64,000 nt of DNA, taken from Mycobacterium sp. 1164985.4 (lineage in GTDB: Bacteria > Actinomycetota > Actinomycetes > Mycobacteriales > Mycobacteriaceae). The notes under the pieces are model-generated. The model searched no databases and was not told the DNA's origin. It worked only from the letters and a program-made list of their open reading frames with translations. Positions within the stretch are counted from its first letter, which is position 1. Each line of letters begins with the position of its first letter. This document shows, piece by piece, positions 17,781-27,690 of the stretch. The stretch covers positions 1 through 64,000 of the forward strand of contig NZ_LZMD01000075.1 of assembly GCF_001668575.1 (NCBI RefSeq), given 5' to 3'. Made by a program: the position numbers and the translations under genes.

Positions 17781-20008
17781 GACCTCACCACCGGTTCGGG
17801 GATCGGCGCAGCGGTGAAGGGTCGGATTCGCACCCGGCTCTGCCCGTTGGTCTGCGGCCGAGCTTCCCCGTCGTCCTGCCGTGCGGCGGTCGGGACATAG
17901 TTGACACCGGTGTACACGCTGTGGAACTTGACCGGATCCTCCATGCCGACGCGAAGGAAGCCGACACCGCTCTCCTTGTTGGTGATGTACTGCGCCTCCG
18001 GTGTTCCGATCACGGCCTTGGATTCCGCGGAGCTGGTGGTGCGCAGCGCGATCCGGTAGGTCAGGTTCGGTTCGAGCTTGTCGATCCGCACACCGCCGGT
18101 GTTCAGCGACTGCGTCGCCAGCAGCAGGTGCACCCGCAGTGACCGGCCCACGCGGCAGATTCGGTCGAACAGCCCGATGAAGTCGGGATGGTTCTGCAGC
18201 AACTCGGCGAACTCGTCGACCACGACGAAAAGGGTTGGCAGCGGCGGGAGGTCGGCTCCGCGTTCGCGGTGCTTCTCGTACTCGGCCACACCGGACAGCG
18301 CGCCCGCCGCGCCGACCTGGATGCCGGCCTTGCGCAGGATGGACTGCCTGCGGTCCAGCTCGCCGCTGAGCACCTCGCCCATGCGGCTGACCAGTTCGGC
18401 TTCTTCTTCCATGTTGGTGACGACGGCGGCGGTGTGGGGCAACTTCTCCATGCCCAGGAACGTCGAACCGCCCTTGAAGTCGGTGAGCAGCAGGTTGACC
18501 TGGTCCGGGTGGTGGGTGGCCGCCAGCGACAGGATCAAGGTGCGCAGGAACTCCGACTTGCCCGAACCCGTTGTCCCGATCAGCATCCCGTGTGGTCCGG
18601 CGCCGAACTCGGCGCCTTCCTTGATGTCGAGGTGCATGATGTCGCCGGTCTTGAGCTCGTGGCCGAACGGGATGCGCAACCGGTCGCGGTCGGTGTCGCT
18701 GAACATGCGCCACCGCGCCGGCGTCACCTCCTCGATCGTCTGCGCCCCGACCAGTTGGTGCCACTCGGTGGCGACCTTCTTGTGCACGCGGACGCTCTTG
18801 TCGATGATCGTGCCGGTGATCGACCAGCCCGCCAGCTTCCGCGCGATGCGCGCGGCCTGATCGGAGGTCATGCGGTCGACGGTCGACGTGATGAGCCGGA
18901 AGGTCTGGTTGGGCAGCCGATCGTCGGCGGTGCCGTCGGCCGCCACCCGAATCCGGTACGCCGAGCCGCGGTGGTTGCCGAGCGTGATGACCGTGACGCC
19001 AGCCCGCCCGTCGACCGGGAACCCGGCCTTTCCGCCGGTCAGGTCGAATACCACGACGTAGGGTCCGCTCGGCGCCGCGTCGGCGGTGTGCGGGCCGCGT
19101 GCGGTGAGGTCGCTGAAGCCGTCGGGGCGGGTGAAGATCATGCGGGTGGGGCCGGCGGCGTCGGTGTCCGTCTGGTGTTGCACATGCGGTAACCACTTGA
19201 GCCAGGCCCAGTTCGGGTCTTCGGGATCGTCGATGAGCACCCGCATCTGCAGGAGGTCCGGCGGGTGGAAGACGGCGAGGTGACAGATCATGGCCGTCAG
19301 CAGCCCCGCGGCGCCGTCCGGGTCGCCGCCGATCGCGATGGTCGGAAACGTGCGCAGCTGCAATAGCTTCGGGCAGTCGTGAATCAGCCCGTGGGTGCGG
19401 AGGAACTTCGTCACCCACATGTGGCTGACCGGTTCCAGGTGCGGTTGGGGCGCGCCCTGTGGACCCGCCAGCTCTCCCCCGACGGCGGGTTTCAGCAGGC
19501 GGTCGACCGCAGGCTCGGTGCCCAACCCGATCCGGGTGGCGGCGTAGAAGTCGGCATTGGTCTGCCGCGACCACTGGCGGTTGGTCCCGATGATCGACAA
19601 CAGGTCTTCGGGGTGCGGCGCGTGATAGTTGAAGAACGTGACCTGCGCGGCGGCCGACGATGTGACGCGGGTGCGGAGGCCGGCCAGATAGCGCAGGTAT
19701 TCCTTGCGGTCGGCGTTGATCTCGGGAACGCGCTTACCGCCGGGTCCGCCGCCCGCCATGAACCCGACGGTCGCCATGATCATCATCAGCGGCATCATCA
19801 GCATGTACGGCGAGAGTTGCCGGATGCCGGTGAAGATCATGATCGCGACCATGCCGAGCATGCCGCCGCCCATCACCCACGGCAGCGCCTTCTGGATACC
19901 CGACGGCGGAACCTCGACACCGAGGTCTTCCGGTGGGGCGACGTTGATCTCACCCGGTGTCAGGCGCGGGCCACGCTTGATGATCGGCGTGAACTTCTTG
20001 GTGGTCAT
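17777..20008 (-). CDS. eccCa1: ESX-1 FtsK/SpoIIIE-type ATPase, membrane subunit EccCa
   Basis: 743 residues (M. tuberculosis 747). Two N-terminal membrane helices (from [20 protein letters not shown], and [20 protein letters not shown]) are followed by a soluble region and one FtsK-type ATPase domain, Walker [21 protein letters not shown] at about residue 470 and Walker [13 protein letters not shown]. Its ATPase domain 1 is the motor that must be active for secretion. It overlaps eccB by 4 nt and eccCb by 4 nt. Confidence 0.95.
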   Translation of the reverse strand: MTTKKFTPIIKRGPRLTPGEINVAPPEDLGVEVPPSGIQKALPWVMGGGMLGMVAIMIFTGIRQLSPYMLMMPLMMIMATVGFMAGGGPGGKRVPEINADRKEYLRYLAGLRTRVTSSAAAQVTFFNYHAPHPEDLLSIIGTNRQWSRQTNADFYAATRIGLGTEPAVDRLLKPAVGGELAGPQGAPQPHLEPVSHMWVTKFLRTHGLIHDCPKLLQLRTFPTIAIGGDPDGAAGLLTAMICHLAVFHPPDLLQMRVLIDDPEDPNWAWLKWLPHVQHQTDTDAAGPTRMIFTRPDGFSDLTARGPHTADAAPSGPYVVVFDLTGGKAGFPVDGRAGVTVITLGNHRGSAYRIRVAADGTADDRLPNQTFRLITSTVDRMTSDQAARIARKLAGWSITGTIIDKSVRVHKKVATEWHQLVGAQTIEEVTPARWRMFSDTDRDRLRIPFGHELKTGDIMHLDIKEGAEFGAGPHGMLIGTTGSGKSEFLRTLILSLAATHHPDQVNLLLTDFKGGSTFLGMEKLPHTAAVVTNMEEEAELVSRMGEVLSGELDRRQSILRKAGIQVGAAGALSGVAEYEKHRERGADLPPLPTLFVVVDEFAELLQNHPDFIGLFDRICRVGRSLRVHLLLATQSLNTGGVRIDKLEPNLTYRIALRTTSSAESKAVIGTPEAQYITNKESGVGFLRVGMEDPVKFHSVYTGVNYVPTAARQDDGEARPQTNGQSRVRIRPFTAAPIPEPVVRS

Positions 20009-21474
20009 CCGCCACCTCCTGCCGGTGCGGCGGCCGGCTCGGCGGCGCCGTTCACCTTGCGCGGATTGGGATCCGGGGGCAGGGTGTCGTGTTCGACGAG
20101 CGCCGCCTCCTTCGACAGCACCGGGCCGTCCATCAGCAACCCGACCACCTGCCACGGCGCGGTGGTGGGTCCGGTCAGCCCGAGGGTCTTGCCGGTGTCC
20201 TCGTTGGGCAGGCCGTACCGGACACCCTGCGGGTCGATGTAGTAGAGACTCTCGCCGTAGCGCGGATCGGGCGACTGCAACTGGATGTACTGTCCGCCGT
20301 CGATGTAAACGGTTGCCGCGCCACCGATCTGCTTGATCCCGGTGCTCATGGCCGACGACGGGATGGGCAGGTGGCGCCCGGCGATCACCGTGGTCTTCGG
20401 CGCCTGGTCGCCTGGCTCGCGCTGCCACGCCCAGCACAGGGTCGGCGCGTCGTCACGCTGCAGGATCTCCAAGGGCTTGTCGGGTAGTGGAGAAGCGAAC
20501 ACCTGCTCGGGAATCCGCGCCACCACACTGGCTTCCACCGACGGCGGCGTCACGAGTCCGAACGAATTGGTCGCGCGCAGCGCTGCGGCGGTGGCGTCGT
20601 TGATCCGCGCGACACCGTCGGGCAGCACCACGAAGTGCTGTTCACCGTCTTCGGTCAGCGCCTTGAACACCGAACCGATCACCAGGTTCGGCGGCAGCCC
20701 GACCGTGTTCGGCGTGCCGAACAGGGGGATGTCGGGCAGACGCCACGGTCCGGCGTTGGGAAGCGCGTTGAACAGTCCCTGCGAGATCGGCGTCGCCCTC
20801 GCCGTCACCGGGATCCCTACCGCCGAGGTGACCGCGCGGTCCGCGAGATCGACGTCGTGCCTTCCGCCCTCGGTAACCAGCCAGACGTCGTTCTCGTAGG
20901 ACACCAACATGCCCTGGTCGGGGCGCATCGGCGCGACCGCGGAGTCGGTGACCAACGGCCGCACGATGATCGATGACTCGAGGTTCGGCACCACGCTCTC
21001 CGGCTTGGTGACCGTGTCGCACAGCGTCCACATCGAATTCGCGCCGCCCACCGGCGTCGCGTACGGCGCGCCGGGGATGCCGATCGGCTGGCCCTTCGGC
21101 ATCCGGTTCAACTCCTCGGATTTGACGGCCGACGGCGTTCCCGCGTTACCGAGCACCAAGCGCGCCGAGGTGAGGTTGTACACGGGCCGCAGCTGTCCAC
21201 TGCCCGGAAGCACGACGTAGAGCTGGTTGGTGCCGCGGTCGACGAGAAGTGTGTCGTTCCCGCGCTTTCCGAGCGGTTTGAAGTACGCCAGCAGCGCGGC
21301 GCCCAGGCAGACCGCGACCGCGATGATCACGCCGACGGAGACCGCGCGGCTGTAGAACTGCAACGGGTCGTCGAACATCCTGGTGTCCCGGCGCACGATC
21401 GCGTGCTCCACACGGCGCAAGAGAAAACGCCAGCCGCTGACCTGCACCTTGGTGGTGAGCCGGAAACCCGCCAT
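20005..21474 (-). CDS. eccB1: ESX-1 core component EccB
   Basis: 489 residues. A cytoplasmic N-terminus ([34 protein letters not shown]) is followed by a single membrane helix near residues 45-65 ([20 protein letters not shown]) and a large periplasmic part with the four repeat domains typical of EccB. It forms the periplasmic portion of the ESX hexamer. The Pro/Ala/Gly-rich C-terminal tail is disordered. It starts 2 nt downstream of the eccA stop, in one operon. Confidence 0.95.
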   Translation of the reverse strand: MAGFRLTTKVQVSGWRFLLRRVEHAIVRRDTRMFDDPLQFYSRAVSVGVIIAVAVCLGAALLAYFKPLGKRGNDTLLVDRGTNQLYVVLPGSGQLRPVYNLTSARLVLGNAGTPSAVKSEELNRMPKGQPIGIPGAPYATPVGGANSMWTLCDTVTKPESVVPNLESSIIVRPLVTDSAVAPMRPDQGMLVSYENDVWLVTEGGRHDVDLADRAVTSAVGIPVTARATPISQGLFNALPNAGPWRLPDIPLFGTPNTVGLPPNLVIGSVFKALTEDGEQHFVVLPDGVARINDATAAALRATNSFGLVTPPSVEASVVARIPEQVFASPLPDKPLEILQRDDAPTLCWAWQREPGDQAPKTTVIAGRHLPIPSSAMSTGIKQIGGAATVYIDGGQYIQLQSPDPRYGESLYYIDPQGVRYGLPNEDTGKTLGLTGPTTAPWQVVGLLMDGPVLSKEAALVEHDTLPPDPNPRKVNGAAEPAAAPAGGGG

Positions 21475-21476
21475 GC

Positions 21477-23198
21477 CTACTCGCCGATACTCAGACGTGC
21501 GTGGACCGCGCTGATCGCGGCGGCCATGTCCTCACCGTTGATCTCGGACAGTTGCTCGTCGCCGAGGCTTTCGATGTCCAGCGACCGGGCCAACCGCATG
21601 TCGCGGTTCTGTTCGGAGGCCTCGACCAGCTGGCGGGCGTAGCGGCCGTTGCCCGCGATGTCGAGCGCGGGCTTGCTGTTGAGAGACCGGCTGCTCAGCA
21701 GCGTGGCCGCCTCTCGCACCTGCTTGGCTGCCTGATCGTTGAGCGACGAGTCATTCGCCCGCGCAATGACTTCGGCGATCTCGACGATCTCGTCGGGGGT
21801 GTACGAGTCGAACTCGATGCGGGTGGCGAAGCGCGACCGGAGGCCGTCGTTGGATTCGAGCAGGCGGTCGATGTCCGCGCTGTAGCCGGCGATGATCACC
21901 ACCAGCCTGTCGCGGTCATTCTCCATCCGGGCCAGCAGTGTCTCCAGCGCCTCGGTGCCGAACGGGTCGGCGCGCCCGTCGCGTTCCTGCACCAGGGTGT
22001 AGGCCTCGTCGATGAACAACACGCCGCCGAGGGCGCGGTCGATGGTGCGGCTGGTCTTGACCGCCGACTGGCCCTCGTACTCGGCGACGAAGTCCCTTCG
22101 GGACGACTCGACGAGCTTCGGCTCGGCGATGACGCCAAGGCCGGCAAGGATATTCGCCACGACGCGGGCGATCGTCGTCTTCCCGGTTCCGGGCGGCCCG
22201 GCGAAGATCATGTGCTTGGACGTCTGCGCGACCTTCATCCCGCGCGCCGCGCGGATCTTCGCCATCTGCGTGGCGGCGCGGTAGGCCTCGATCTGTTCCT
22301 TGACCCTCGTCAACCCGATCTGACGGTCGAGTTCGGCCTGCGCCTCGGCGAGTAACCGCTCCCGGCCGGTGGTGTCGGCCTCGACGCTGTTCGGGTCCCA
22401 CGGATCCTTGCGGGCCGCGATCTGCTCCGCGGTGGTCGTGGTGAGCCGGTACGACGGGTCGCGCAACGCCTCAATGACTTTCGGGTCCGGGTGCGTGGCC
22501 TGCATCCACTCGAGTAGCGCGAGCGCGGACTCTTCGTTGCCTTGGCTACGGCGGGTCATCGCCAGGAACCACGCGATCGCGGGTGCGCACGCCTCCCCGG
22601 CGGGCGAGGAGTTGGACTCGGTGAGTCGCCGCTCGGCCTCGGTGAACAGTCCGAGGTTGGCCGCCGCGACACCGTGCGCCACACCCGCTGCCGCCGCAAG
22701 GAACTTGTCGGGCCAGGCGCCGGCACCGCGAACCTGGTCGATCACATCGGTCCAGCGTTCCGCGGCACCGTAGATCACGGCCTTGATCCAGGACACTAGA
22801 TGCTCGGCGCCGGCGGCGGGGGCGTCCTCGAGCGCCTCCATCGCGTCGGCGTAATTGCCGATCGACGCTTCGTTGGCCGCAAATCCCATGGTGATGGCCA
22901 ACGGCGAGTTGACCGGGTAGGTGATGTCGCCGAACCGTCCGCCGATCGGCACCCGCGCGTTGAGGCTGTTCATCGAGATCTCCGCCGCGCCGGCGAGTTG
23001 GCCGAAGTTGGCCCGCGAGTACCACGCCCGGAACAGCGTGACCCTGTCCGTGTCGCCGCAGCGGATGCGTCCCACCCACGCATCGCAGGCGGATTCGTCG
23101 AAATTGGTGATCTCCGTGAAGATTTCGAATGATCGCGCCGGTGTGCTGGCCAGCATTCCGACCGCACTTCCGAACAGGCTCGCGAGATGCTCAGTCAT
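21477..23198 (-). CDS. eccA1: ESX-1 cytosolic AAA+ ATPase EccA
   Basis: 573 residues, the same length as M. tuberculosis EccA1. An N-terminal TPR-like domain of about 270 residues is followed by a CbxX/CfqX-type AAA+ domain: Walker [21 protein letters not shown] near residue 330 and Walker [14 protein letters not shown]. It is thought to dissociate EspG from PE/PPE substrates and recycle chaperones. The start giving [10 protein letters not shown] matches the conserved N-terminus; an ATG four codons upstream is open. It overlaps the espH end by 8 nt. Confidence 0.95.
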   Translation of the reverse strand: MTEHLASLFGSAVGMLASTPARSFEIFTEITNFDESACDAWVGRIRCGDTDRVTLFRAWYSRANFGQLAGAAEISMNSLNARVPIGGRFGDITYPVNSPLAITMGFAANEASIGNYADAMEALEDAPAAGAEHLVSWIKAVIYGAAERWTDVIDQVRGAGAWPDKFLAAAAGVAHGVAAANLGLFTEAERRLTESNSSPAGEACAPAIAWFLAMTRRSQGNEESALALLEWMQATHPDPKVIEALRDPSYRLTTTTAEQIAARKDPWDPNSVEADTTGRERLLAEAQAELDRQIGLTRVKEQIEAYRAATQMAKIRAARGMKVAQTSKHMIFAGPPGTGKTTIARVVANILAGLGVIAEPKLVESSRRDFVAEYEGQSAVKTSRTIDRALGGVLFIDEAYTLVQERDGRADPFGTEALETLLARMENDRDRLVVIIAGYSADIDRLLESNDGLRSRFATRIEFDSYTPDEIVEIAEVIARANDSSLNDQAAKQVREAATLLSSRSLNSKPALDIAGNGRYARQLVEASEQNRDMRLARSLDIESLGDEQLSEINGEDMAAAISAVHARLSIGE

Positions 23199-23673
23199 GG
23201 TCACCGGCATATCGTGTCGAGAACACCCGTGCGCGTTCGGCGCGGGCCTGTTCGGGGCTGGGCAATCCGAGGTCGCGGGTGAGGAAGTCGCGGGTCGCCG
23301 CGTCGTCGTGACCCTGTTCGCGCATGCCCTCGAGCATGCTGGCGTACTGCGCCGACTGGGCGTCCCGGGCGGCGAGACCCGCCACGACGACGACCTCGTC
23401 GGCGAGCACGGACTCGGTCAGGCCGCCGGCCTTTTCGGATAGGCCGATGCGGCTGATGCGACCGTCGAGGAAGGCGCTCACCGAAACCGTACCGGGCGGG
23501 TTCGTCACGGTCACAACGGAATCCGGCGATTGCGCGGCGTCGTCCTCGGCGTGTCCGTAGACATCCAACACATCGAGAACTGATTCCTCGGGCGCGCCGG
23601 GAGGGCCGAAATCCAGCGCGGCCATATCGTCACGCTCGTCATCGAAGTCGCGCGGCGACGTCTCATCCGCCAT
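23191..23673 (-). CDS. espH: ESX-1 secretion-associated protein EspH
   Basis: 160 residues. It is acidic, with a short N-terminal Asp/Glu-rich part and the EspH core SVVTVTNPPGTVSVSAFLDG, then RISRIGLSEKAGGLTESVLA. The C-terminal block LTRDLGLPSPEQARAERARV is also seen in EspH. It is a cytoplasmic ESX-1 factor reported to affect export of PPE68 and EspF. It lies between espG and eccA, as in M. tuberculosis, with 11-nt and 8-nt overlaps. Confidence 0.88.
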   Translation of the reverse strand: MADETSPRDFDDERDDMAALDFGPPGAPEESVLDVLDVYGHAEDDAAQSPDSVVTVTNPPGTVSVSAFLDGRISRIGLSEKAGGLTESVLADEVVVVAGLAARDAQSAQYASMLEGMREQGHDDAATRDFLTRDLGLPSPEQARAERARVFSTRYAGDHD

Positions 23674-24502
23674 TCGCGGCCTCCGCTGACTCGAGCGTGG
23701 CATGGTCGAACCACTTGCCCGACGGCAGGAATTCGATCAACCCGTCCAGTGCCCGCGCCAGGTTGTCGGCGCTGCCCGGCAGGAAGCTCCCGTACAGCTC
23801 ACCGCTGACGCGGCGCGGGATCGACACGATCCGGCCGTACTTCGAGTCGAGCACGCCTGCCGCGACGTCGGCCTGTGTGAACGTGCCGCCGGGATGCCGC
23901 TCGATCGCGGTGATCTCCGCCCAACTGTCCGGGCCGGCGATGATGTCGGCGTATGCGCGCGCCGAAGACGGGCCGATGCCGTAAGCGGCGATCTGGTTTG
24001 CGTCGCGGCACTCGGCGAGTTTGCTCGCCACACCGGTGAGCGGTTCGACGTCCGCAGGCGTGGCGGTACCGAGGACGGTCATCACCATGCCCGCCAGACC
24101 AACCTGCGGGGCCACCCGCTGCAGCACCAGCATGTCGCCGTCACGAGCGGCGACGACATGGCGGTCGCCCTTTCGGCAGACCACGAAACGAATGAGCTTG
24201 CCGCCGACGTCGCGCCGCCACCAGCGCGCCTCCAGCGTGCGGTCCGCTCGGCTCAAGGTGTCGACCATGGCAGCCACCTCGGGATGGGGCTGGCCGAAGA
24301 CGTCGAGCACGCCCTGCGCGGTCAGGTCGCGAGCGACCTGCTCCCAGACACGGTCGCGCAGTTCGGGCTGCGGGATGTTCTGCCGGATGCCCAACGCCGT
24401 CGGAAACTCCATGAGGCCGAGCCGGTCGGCGATCACCAGGATGCCGTCGATGGTGACTTCGACACCGACGACGTCGTCGATGTGCGTGGCGTCGGGGCTC
24501 AC
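23663..24502 (-). CDS. espG1: ESX-1 PE/PPE chaperone EspG
   Basis: 279 residues, similar to EspG1 (283). The opening VVGVEVTIDGILVIADRLGL and VWEQVARDLTAQGVLDVFGQ are typical, as is the two-domain quasi-repeat alpha/beta fold. EspG binds the tip of the PPE partner in a PE-PPE dimer and keeps it soluble until secretion. Here the likely client is the PE35-PPE68 pair in the same locus. ATG at 24502 overlaps the espF stop by 4 nt. Confidence 0.92.
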   Translation of the reverse strand: MSPDATHIDDVVGVEVTIDGILVIADRLGLMEFPTALGIRQNIPQPELRDRVWEQVARDLTAQGVLDVFGQPHPEVAAMVDTLSRADRTLEARWWRRDVGGKLIRFVVCRKGDRHVVAARDGDMLVLQRVAPQVGLAGMVMTVLGTATPADVEPLTGVASKLAECRDANQIAAYGIGPSSARAYADIIAGPDSWAEITAIERHPGGTFTQADVAAGVLDSKYGRIVSIPRRVSGELYGSFLPGSADNLARALDGLIEFLPSGKWFDHATLESAEAANGG

Positions 24503-24825
24503 GTCCGATCCGCCTGCATCTGCGCGTTCAACACCGAGGCCGCCGCCTCATCGGTCCGGTCGTAGTGCGCGAGCGCGTCAGCGAGCGTGTCGGACAGCGC
24601 CGCGGATGCGTCGACCAGCTTGGCGCCCGCGCGCCCCCGCGAGTCCAGCACGGTCCCGAGCGCGCCGGCGGTAGAGGCCGCGATGTCGCCGTGGGTGTTC
24701 CTGACCGCTTCACCGATCTCCTCGGCGGCGCGTGCCGTCGCCATGGCGTCCGAAGCGGTGCGCGCATGGCGGGCCGCCAGGTCCGCGAGGTGAGTGGCGG
24801 AGACGCGCACATCGTCACCCGACAT
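24499..24825 (-). CDS. espF: ESX-1 secretion-associated protein, EspF-like (EspC family)
   Basis: 108 residues, all helix. [20 protein letters not shown] at the start and the heptad-like Ala-rich pattern fit the EspC/EspF family (PF10824). A YxxxD secretion signal is near residue 90 (AHYDRTDEAAASV), so it is probably an ESX-1 substrate. It heads the operon. The sequence is not close to M. tuberculosis EspF by eye, and espE, which normally precedes it, is absent, so the name rests on position and fold. GGAGAGGG lies about 9 nt before the ATG. Confidence 0.75.
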   Translation of the reverse strand: MSGDDVRVSATHLADLAARHARTASDAMATARAAEEIGEAVRNTHGDIAASTAGALGTVLDSRGRAGAKLVDASAALSDTLADALAHYDRTDEAAASVLNAQMQADRT

Positions 24826-25051
24826 GACGTTTGCCCCTCTCCTTCGTCGTGCGGTGGCGGGCGGTGCTCGCTACCGCCACCGTTTGCGCACAGACCCCGA
24901 GTCTTTTGCCGCGGATCAGCTACACGCGGCCGGAGCCGAACGCGCAGGCCCCGTCGCCGCGAGCCAGCGTACCAGCGGTTCAGCGGTGCTCATGACACGG
25001 AATTTCGTTGCATTGATCAGCACCCTCGGCACGTGCGGGGAACTCCTAGTT

Positions 25052-25069
25052 AATCCCCACAGTGGGATT
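25052..25069. promoter_or_regulatory. Inverted repeat in the espF / EspI-like divergent region
   Basis: AATCCC, a 6-nt spacer, then GGGATT. It sits in the middle of the 512-nt gene-free stretch 24826-25337, which must hold the promoter of the ESX-1 operon (minus) and that of the MinD-like gene (plus). I see no other strong structure or conserved small ORF in this gap. Role as an operator is inference. Confidence 0.35.
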
Positions 25070-25337
25070 TCGGCGGCATAAGACGGCCTATGGCGAGATC
25101 AGCAAATGCTGAGTCTCAGGTCTGGCCCGCTCCGTACGTGGTGAGACCTGCATCGAGCGTCAACACTGGCAAGTTACGCAGACGATAATTTTGGCGCCGC
25201 CCAATCGGACCTCGCAGCAGCCCTCGCCACCGCCACCGAGCCGCCTTTGGTGTTTGCTGGAAGCGCGGTCGACGGGCGCCTGGAACAGTGGTCGATACTG
25301 GGGCGGGGACCCGCGACACGAGCTGGAGGAGATCGCA

Positions 25338-26645
25338 TTGACGGACCGCGATGACGCGCTGCGACGAGAACTCGGCTGGGCGAGCTCGGAGGAAGCCGCC
25401 GATGAGCCGTCGCCCTCCGAACCGGAGGCCACGCCGGCGCCCCCTCCGGGATTCCCAGATCCGGAACCGCAACGCACCACGTTCCGTGAGCAGCCTGCGC
25501 GGTTCGGTCCGCCACCCGACTCGCTCGGCGACACCGGGCCCGTGCCCGTCGCAACCCGTCCCGATCCACGGATGTGGGGCCACCCCACTCGTCAGCAGCC
25601 GGCTCCCAGGGCACCGCAGCAGCCCGGGCACCCGGCGCCGGGTCCGTGGGTGGGCCACGGCCTCCAGGCGCCGGGCCCGCAGGTCCCCCCGCAACCGGGT
25701 TCCTACGCCGAACGCATCAGGCCCGACGAGTTGGTTCCGCCCCGCAAGCCGGCGCCGAAGCGGGGTTGGCGGTTCGTTCTCTACCGGGCCACGTTCGGAT
25801 CGGTGAACCTCGGCCCGGGTCCGGACGAGGTGCGCCAGGCCGAGTTGGAGGCCAAGATCCGCGGAGCGCTGCGGGGTCACTACAAGATCGGCGTGATGGG
25901 CAAGGGCGGGGTCGGCAAGACGACCGTCTCGGCGAGCCTCGGCTCGGTGTTCGCCGAACTGCGGCAGGACGACCGGGTGGTGGCGATCGACGCGGACACC
26001 GCGTTCGGCAAGCTCGGCAGCCGCGTCGACCCCAGGGCCCAGGGTTCGTACTGGGAGCTGGCGTCGGATCAGCACCTGGAGACCTTCGCCGATGTGCGCA
26101 GCCGTGTCGGCAACAACGCCGCCGGGTTGTTCGTGCTCGCCGGTGAAGGCGCCCCCGCGCGCCGCCGTGTACTCGACCCGGCGATCTATCGCGAGGCGGC
26201 CTCACGTCTGGACCGCTACTTCACGATCTCGATCATCGACTGCAGTTCGACCATGGACTCACCCGTCACGCAGGAGGTGTTGCGGGACCTGGACGCGATG
26301 GTCGTGGTGTCCTCACCGTGGGTCGACGGCGCGGCCGCGGCGGGCCAGACGTTGGACTGGTTGGCCGCTCGCGGGTTGACCCGGCTGCTGCAGAGCACTG
26401 TCATCGTCCTCAACGACTCCGACGGACACGCCGACAAGCGCACGCGTTCGATTCTGGCGCAACAGTTTTCGGGCCAGGGGCAGAGGGTTATCGAGGTTCC
26501 GTTCGACGGGCACCTGCGGCCCGGCGGCGTCATCGACGGAACCTCGCAGATGTCGACGAAGACCCGTCGCCGGTTCTTGGAGATCGCCGCCGCGTTGGCC
26601 GATCACTTCCCCAGCAGCGACGACCGTAGCCGCGAGCGGTACTGA
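25338..26645 (+). CDS. MinD/ParA-like ATPase, paralogous to EspI
   Basis: 435 residues. A Pro-rich N-terminal third (residues about 15-135) leads to a MinD/ParA domain: Walker A IGVMGKGGVGKTTVSASLGS near residue 185, Walker B VVAIDADTAFGKLGSR, and the switch segment FTISIIDCSSTMDSPVTQEV. The block RGWRFVLYRATFGSVNLGPG just before the ATPase domain parallels RGWRHILYLLTRINLGLSPD in EspI, so the two are paralogs. It resembles the M. tuberculosis Rv0530/Rv3860 group. The TTG at 25338 is chosen for GGAGGAG 6 nt upstream. The role may be in ESX-1 control or in membrane positioning. Confidence 0.87.
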   Translation: MTDRDDALRRELGWASSEEAADEPSPSEPEATPAPPPGFPDPEPQRTTFREQPARFGPPPDSLGDTGPVPVATRPDPRMWGHPTRQQPAPRAPQQPGHPAPGPWVGHGLQAPGPQVPPQPGSYAERIRPDELVPPRKPAPKRGWRFVLYRATFGSVNLGPGPDEVRQAELEAKIRGALRGHYKIGVMGKGGVGKTTVSASLGSVFAELRQDDRVVAIDADTAFGKLGSRVDPRAQGSYWELASDQHLETFADVRSRVGNNAAGLFVLAGEGAPARRRVLDPAIYREAASRLDRYFTISIIDCSSTMDSPVTQEVLRDLDAMVVVSSPWVDGAAAAGQTLDWLAARGLTRLLQSTVIVLNDSDGHADKRTRSILAQQFSGQGQRVIEVPFDGHLRPGGVIDGTSQMSTKTRRRFLEIAAALADHFPSSDDRSRERY

Positions 26646-26650
26646 CGCGC

Positions 26651-27382
26651 TCAGCCGAGCTCGTCGATCAGCGCCGCGATTGCCTGCGCGGCTGCGGCTG
26701 ACACCGGCTCCCCCGCCTCGACGTGCACGATCTCGTCGTCGGAAACGCCTGCCGCTTGGGCGGTTTCGGAGATGGTGAGGTTCGCCCGGCGGCGCGCGGC
26801 GTAGAGGCGTTGGCCCAGGGTCGCGCCGGGAGAGTGTGCGGCGCGCAACGTCAGGTCGTCGTAGCGTGACCGCACCGCGCTCAACGCCTTGATCAGCGGC
26901 GGCGTCACCCGGCTGATCCGTGCCGCGCGCGCCGCCACGGCTTCCAACTGCCGAAGGTCGGCGAGGATCTGCGCCGCTTTCGGCGCGAACTCGGGATCCT
27001 CCGCTTCGGGCAACGCAGAGATCGCCGAATCGAACGTCCTCGCAGCGGTGATCACCGCTTCGGCGATCAACGGCACCTCGTCGCTCGCGTGCGTCGACAC
27101 GGGACGGTGGTCGCCGGCGACCGGTTCTCCCCGCCGGAGCTTGGCGATCGTGCCCGGGGGCCAACGCAGGACCTCCTCGAGCTTTGCTCGGGTGCGCTCT
27201 CGCGGCCAGCTTCTGCCTTTCTCGAAGGCGATCAGGGCGCCGGCGTTGATGATGCCGTCGGCCGCCAGGCTGCGTTGGCTGATGTTGAGTTCCCGGCGCC
27301 GCGCGGCGGCCGCCGCCCCGGCCCGCGCCATCCCCGGATCGGGTGCCTCGGCCGATCCGTCGGTCGACTCCGGATTGGTCAT
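26651..27382 (-). CDS. XRE-family transcriptional regulator (Rv0023-like)
   Basis: 243 residues. Two helix-turn-helix segments are visible. The N-terminal one is at about residues 30-70 (ELNISQRSLAADGIINAGAL). A C-terminal Xre type is at about 190-235 (LGQRLYAARRRANLTISETA, then QAAGVSDDEIVHVEAGEPVS). The motif LIAFEKGRSWPRERTRAKLE is characteristic of the mycobacterial protein Rv0023. It is divergent from the whiB gene, the same pairing as Rv0022c/Rv0023. Repeats of CGCTACG and its complement in the shared upstream region are candidate binding sites. Convergent with the MinD-like gene, 5 nt apart. Confidence 0.83.
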   Translation of the reverse strand: MTNPESTDGSAEAPDPGMARAGAAAAARRRELNISQRSLAADGIINAGALIAFEKGRSWPRERTRAKLEEVLRWPPGTIAKLRRGEPVAGDHRPVSTHASDEVPLIAEAVITAARTFDSAISALPEAEDPEFAPKAAQILADLRQLEAVAARAARISRVTPPLIKALSAVRSRYDDLTLRAAHSPGATLGQRLYAARRRANLTISETAQAAGVSDDEIVHVEAGEPVSAAAAQAIAALIDELG

Positions 27383-27441
27383 GGGGGCGGCGGTCCTCGA
27401 AGCGGGCGGATGAGACGGCGCCGTAATCGTATCCGTCGTTA

Positions 27442-27455
27442 CGTAGCGCGCTACG
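27442..27455. promoter_or_regulatory. Palindrome CGTAGCG/CGCTACG upstream of the XRE gene
   Basis: A perfect 14-nt palindrome located 60 nt upstream of the XRE start codon. The same 7-mer recurs twice near the whiB start (27619-27625 and 27633-27639), and a partial copy is at 27525. The 308-nt gap 27383-27690 contains nothing else I can call. Confidence 0.5.
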
Positions 27456-27524
27456 GCTTGGAGCGGCGTGGCGTGGATCCAGTCGTGGCGATGCTCCGGT
27501 TCTGCTGCGGTTCGCACGTCCGCT

Positions 27525-27537
27525 GCTACGTTTATGC
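27525..27537 (+). repeat. Motif GCTACGTTTATGC in the XRE-whiB gap
   Basis: GCTACGTTTATGC. A near-copy, GCTACGGTTTATGC, occurs at 27620-27633, one base longer. Both lie between the divergent XRE and whiB genes. Confidence 0.4.
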
Positions 27538-27618
27538 CTGGGTCTGAGCCCGTAAAACTCCATGTCAGAGCCCTCTTCTTGCAACGATCCAAGGGGAAGC
27601 ACTCCATAACTGTTGTGT

Positions 27619-27639
27619 CGCTACGGTTTATGCGCTACG
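27619..27639 (+). promoter_or_regulatory. Tandem CGCTACG sites upstream of whiB
   Basis: CGCTACG at 27619-27625 and again at 27633-27639, spaced by 14 nt start to start, ending about 50 nt before the whiB ATG. Direct spacing of this kind fits binding of two dimers or of a dimer with two half-sites. The XRE protein encoded next door is the natural candidate; this is inference. Confidence 0.45.
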
Positions 27640-27690
27640 TTTTCGACCAATGCAGCCGACGCGCTGCACTCAGCACGAAGGAGTTCGCAG

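Noticed and set aside
16023..19574. A 1183-codon open frame that seems to fuse eccCb with upstream sequence.
   Set aside because: Upstream of 17780 it follows another frame of eccCa; the real eccCa frame has all family motifs and overlaps the eccCb start by 4 nt.
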